Shown here in pieces: positions 6,158 through 6,158 of a stretch of DNA of 6,158 nucleotides (its first letter is position 1; every line of letters starts with the position of its first letter). The stretch is from positions 2,138 to 8,295 of the forward strand of contig DLCS01000240.1 of NCBI GenBank assembly GCA_002480735.1, written 5' to 3'. A model generated the notes under the pieces. It had not been told where the DNA came from and did not search any database. It saw only the letters and a list, made by a program, of their open reading frames with translations. A program made the translations under genes and the position numbers. This DNA comes from Bacillaceae bacterium UBA7792. Its GTDB lineage: Bacteria > Bacillota > Bacilli > Bacillales > Cytobacillaceae.

Positions 6158-6158
6158 G

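Overview
The window comes from the chromosome of a Gram-positive, endospore-forming member of the Bacillaceae. It carries the conserved ylbH-ylbI-ylbJ-ylbK-ylbL-ylbM block in the gene order and orientations known from Bacillus subtilis. The AT-rich DNA, strong purine-rich Shine-Dalgarno sites, GTG and TTG starts, and a spore-membrane gene (ylbJ/spoVV) all fit this. The proteins are clear homologues of the B. subtilis ones rather than copies, so this is a related genus or a more distant Bacillus.

Layout from left to right: the C-terminal part of tmcAL/ylbM (+) meets the ylbK-ylbL pair (-) at a hairpin that spans both stop codons. ylbK (patatin-like phospholipase) and ylbL/ddcP (membrane PDZ-Lon protease) are abutting genes. 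ylbJ/spoVV (+) diverges from ylbK and converges on coaD through a second hairpin that contains the end of ylbJ. rsmD and coaD (-) form a short housekeeping operon. A 446-base intergenic region follows, then the 3' part of an unrecognised gene (-) that runs off the right edge and ends in a copper-amine-oxidase-type stalk domain.

The intergenic region 4863-5308 is the most interesting part. On the + strand it holds a candidate small RNA: a forespore-type (sigma-F/sigma-G) promoter, two strong hairpins, a pyrimidine-rich stretch and a very good intrinsic terminator. Its place next to ylbH (rsmD) is that of CsfG, the forespore small RNA of endospore formers. Immediately after its terminator lies a 132-base MITE-like palindromic element with terminal inverted repeats and a perfect 8-base target-site duplication. 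The element appears to have landed in an AT-rich stretch once shared by two facing terminators: that of the small RNA and that of the unknown gene.

Functionally the genes are a mosaic. They cover tRNA wobble modification (tmcAL), 16S rRNA methylation (rsmD), coenzyme A synthesis (coaD), checkpoint proteolysis (ylbL), dipicolinate supply to the spore (ylbJ) and probably forespore RNA regulation (csfG). No coding gene looks like a new defence or metabolic system. The unusual content is the small RNA plus mobile element, and the unknown stalk-domain gene on the side of rsmD where ylbG lies in B. subtilis.
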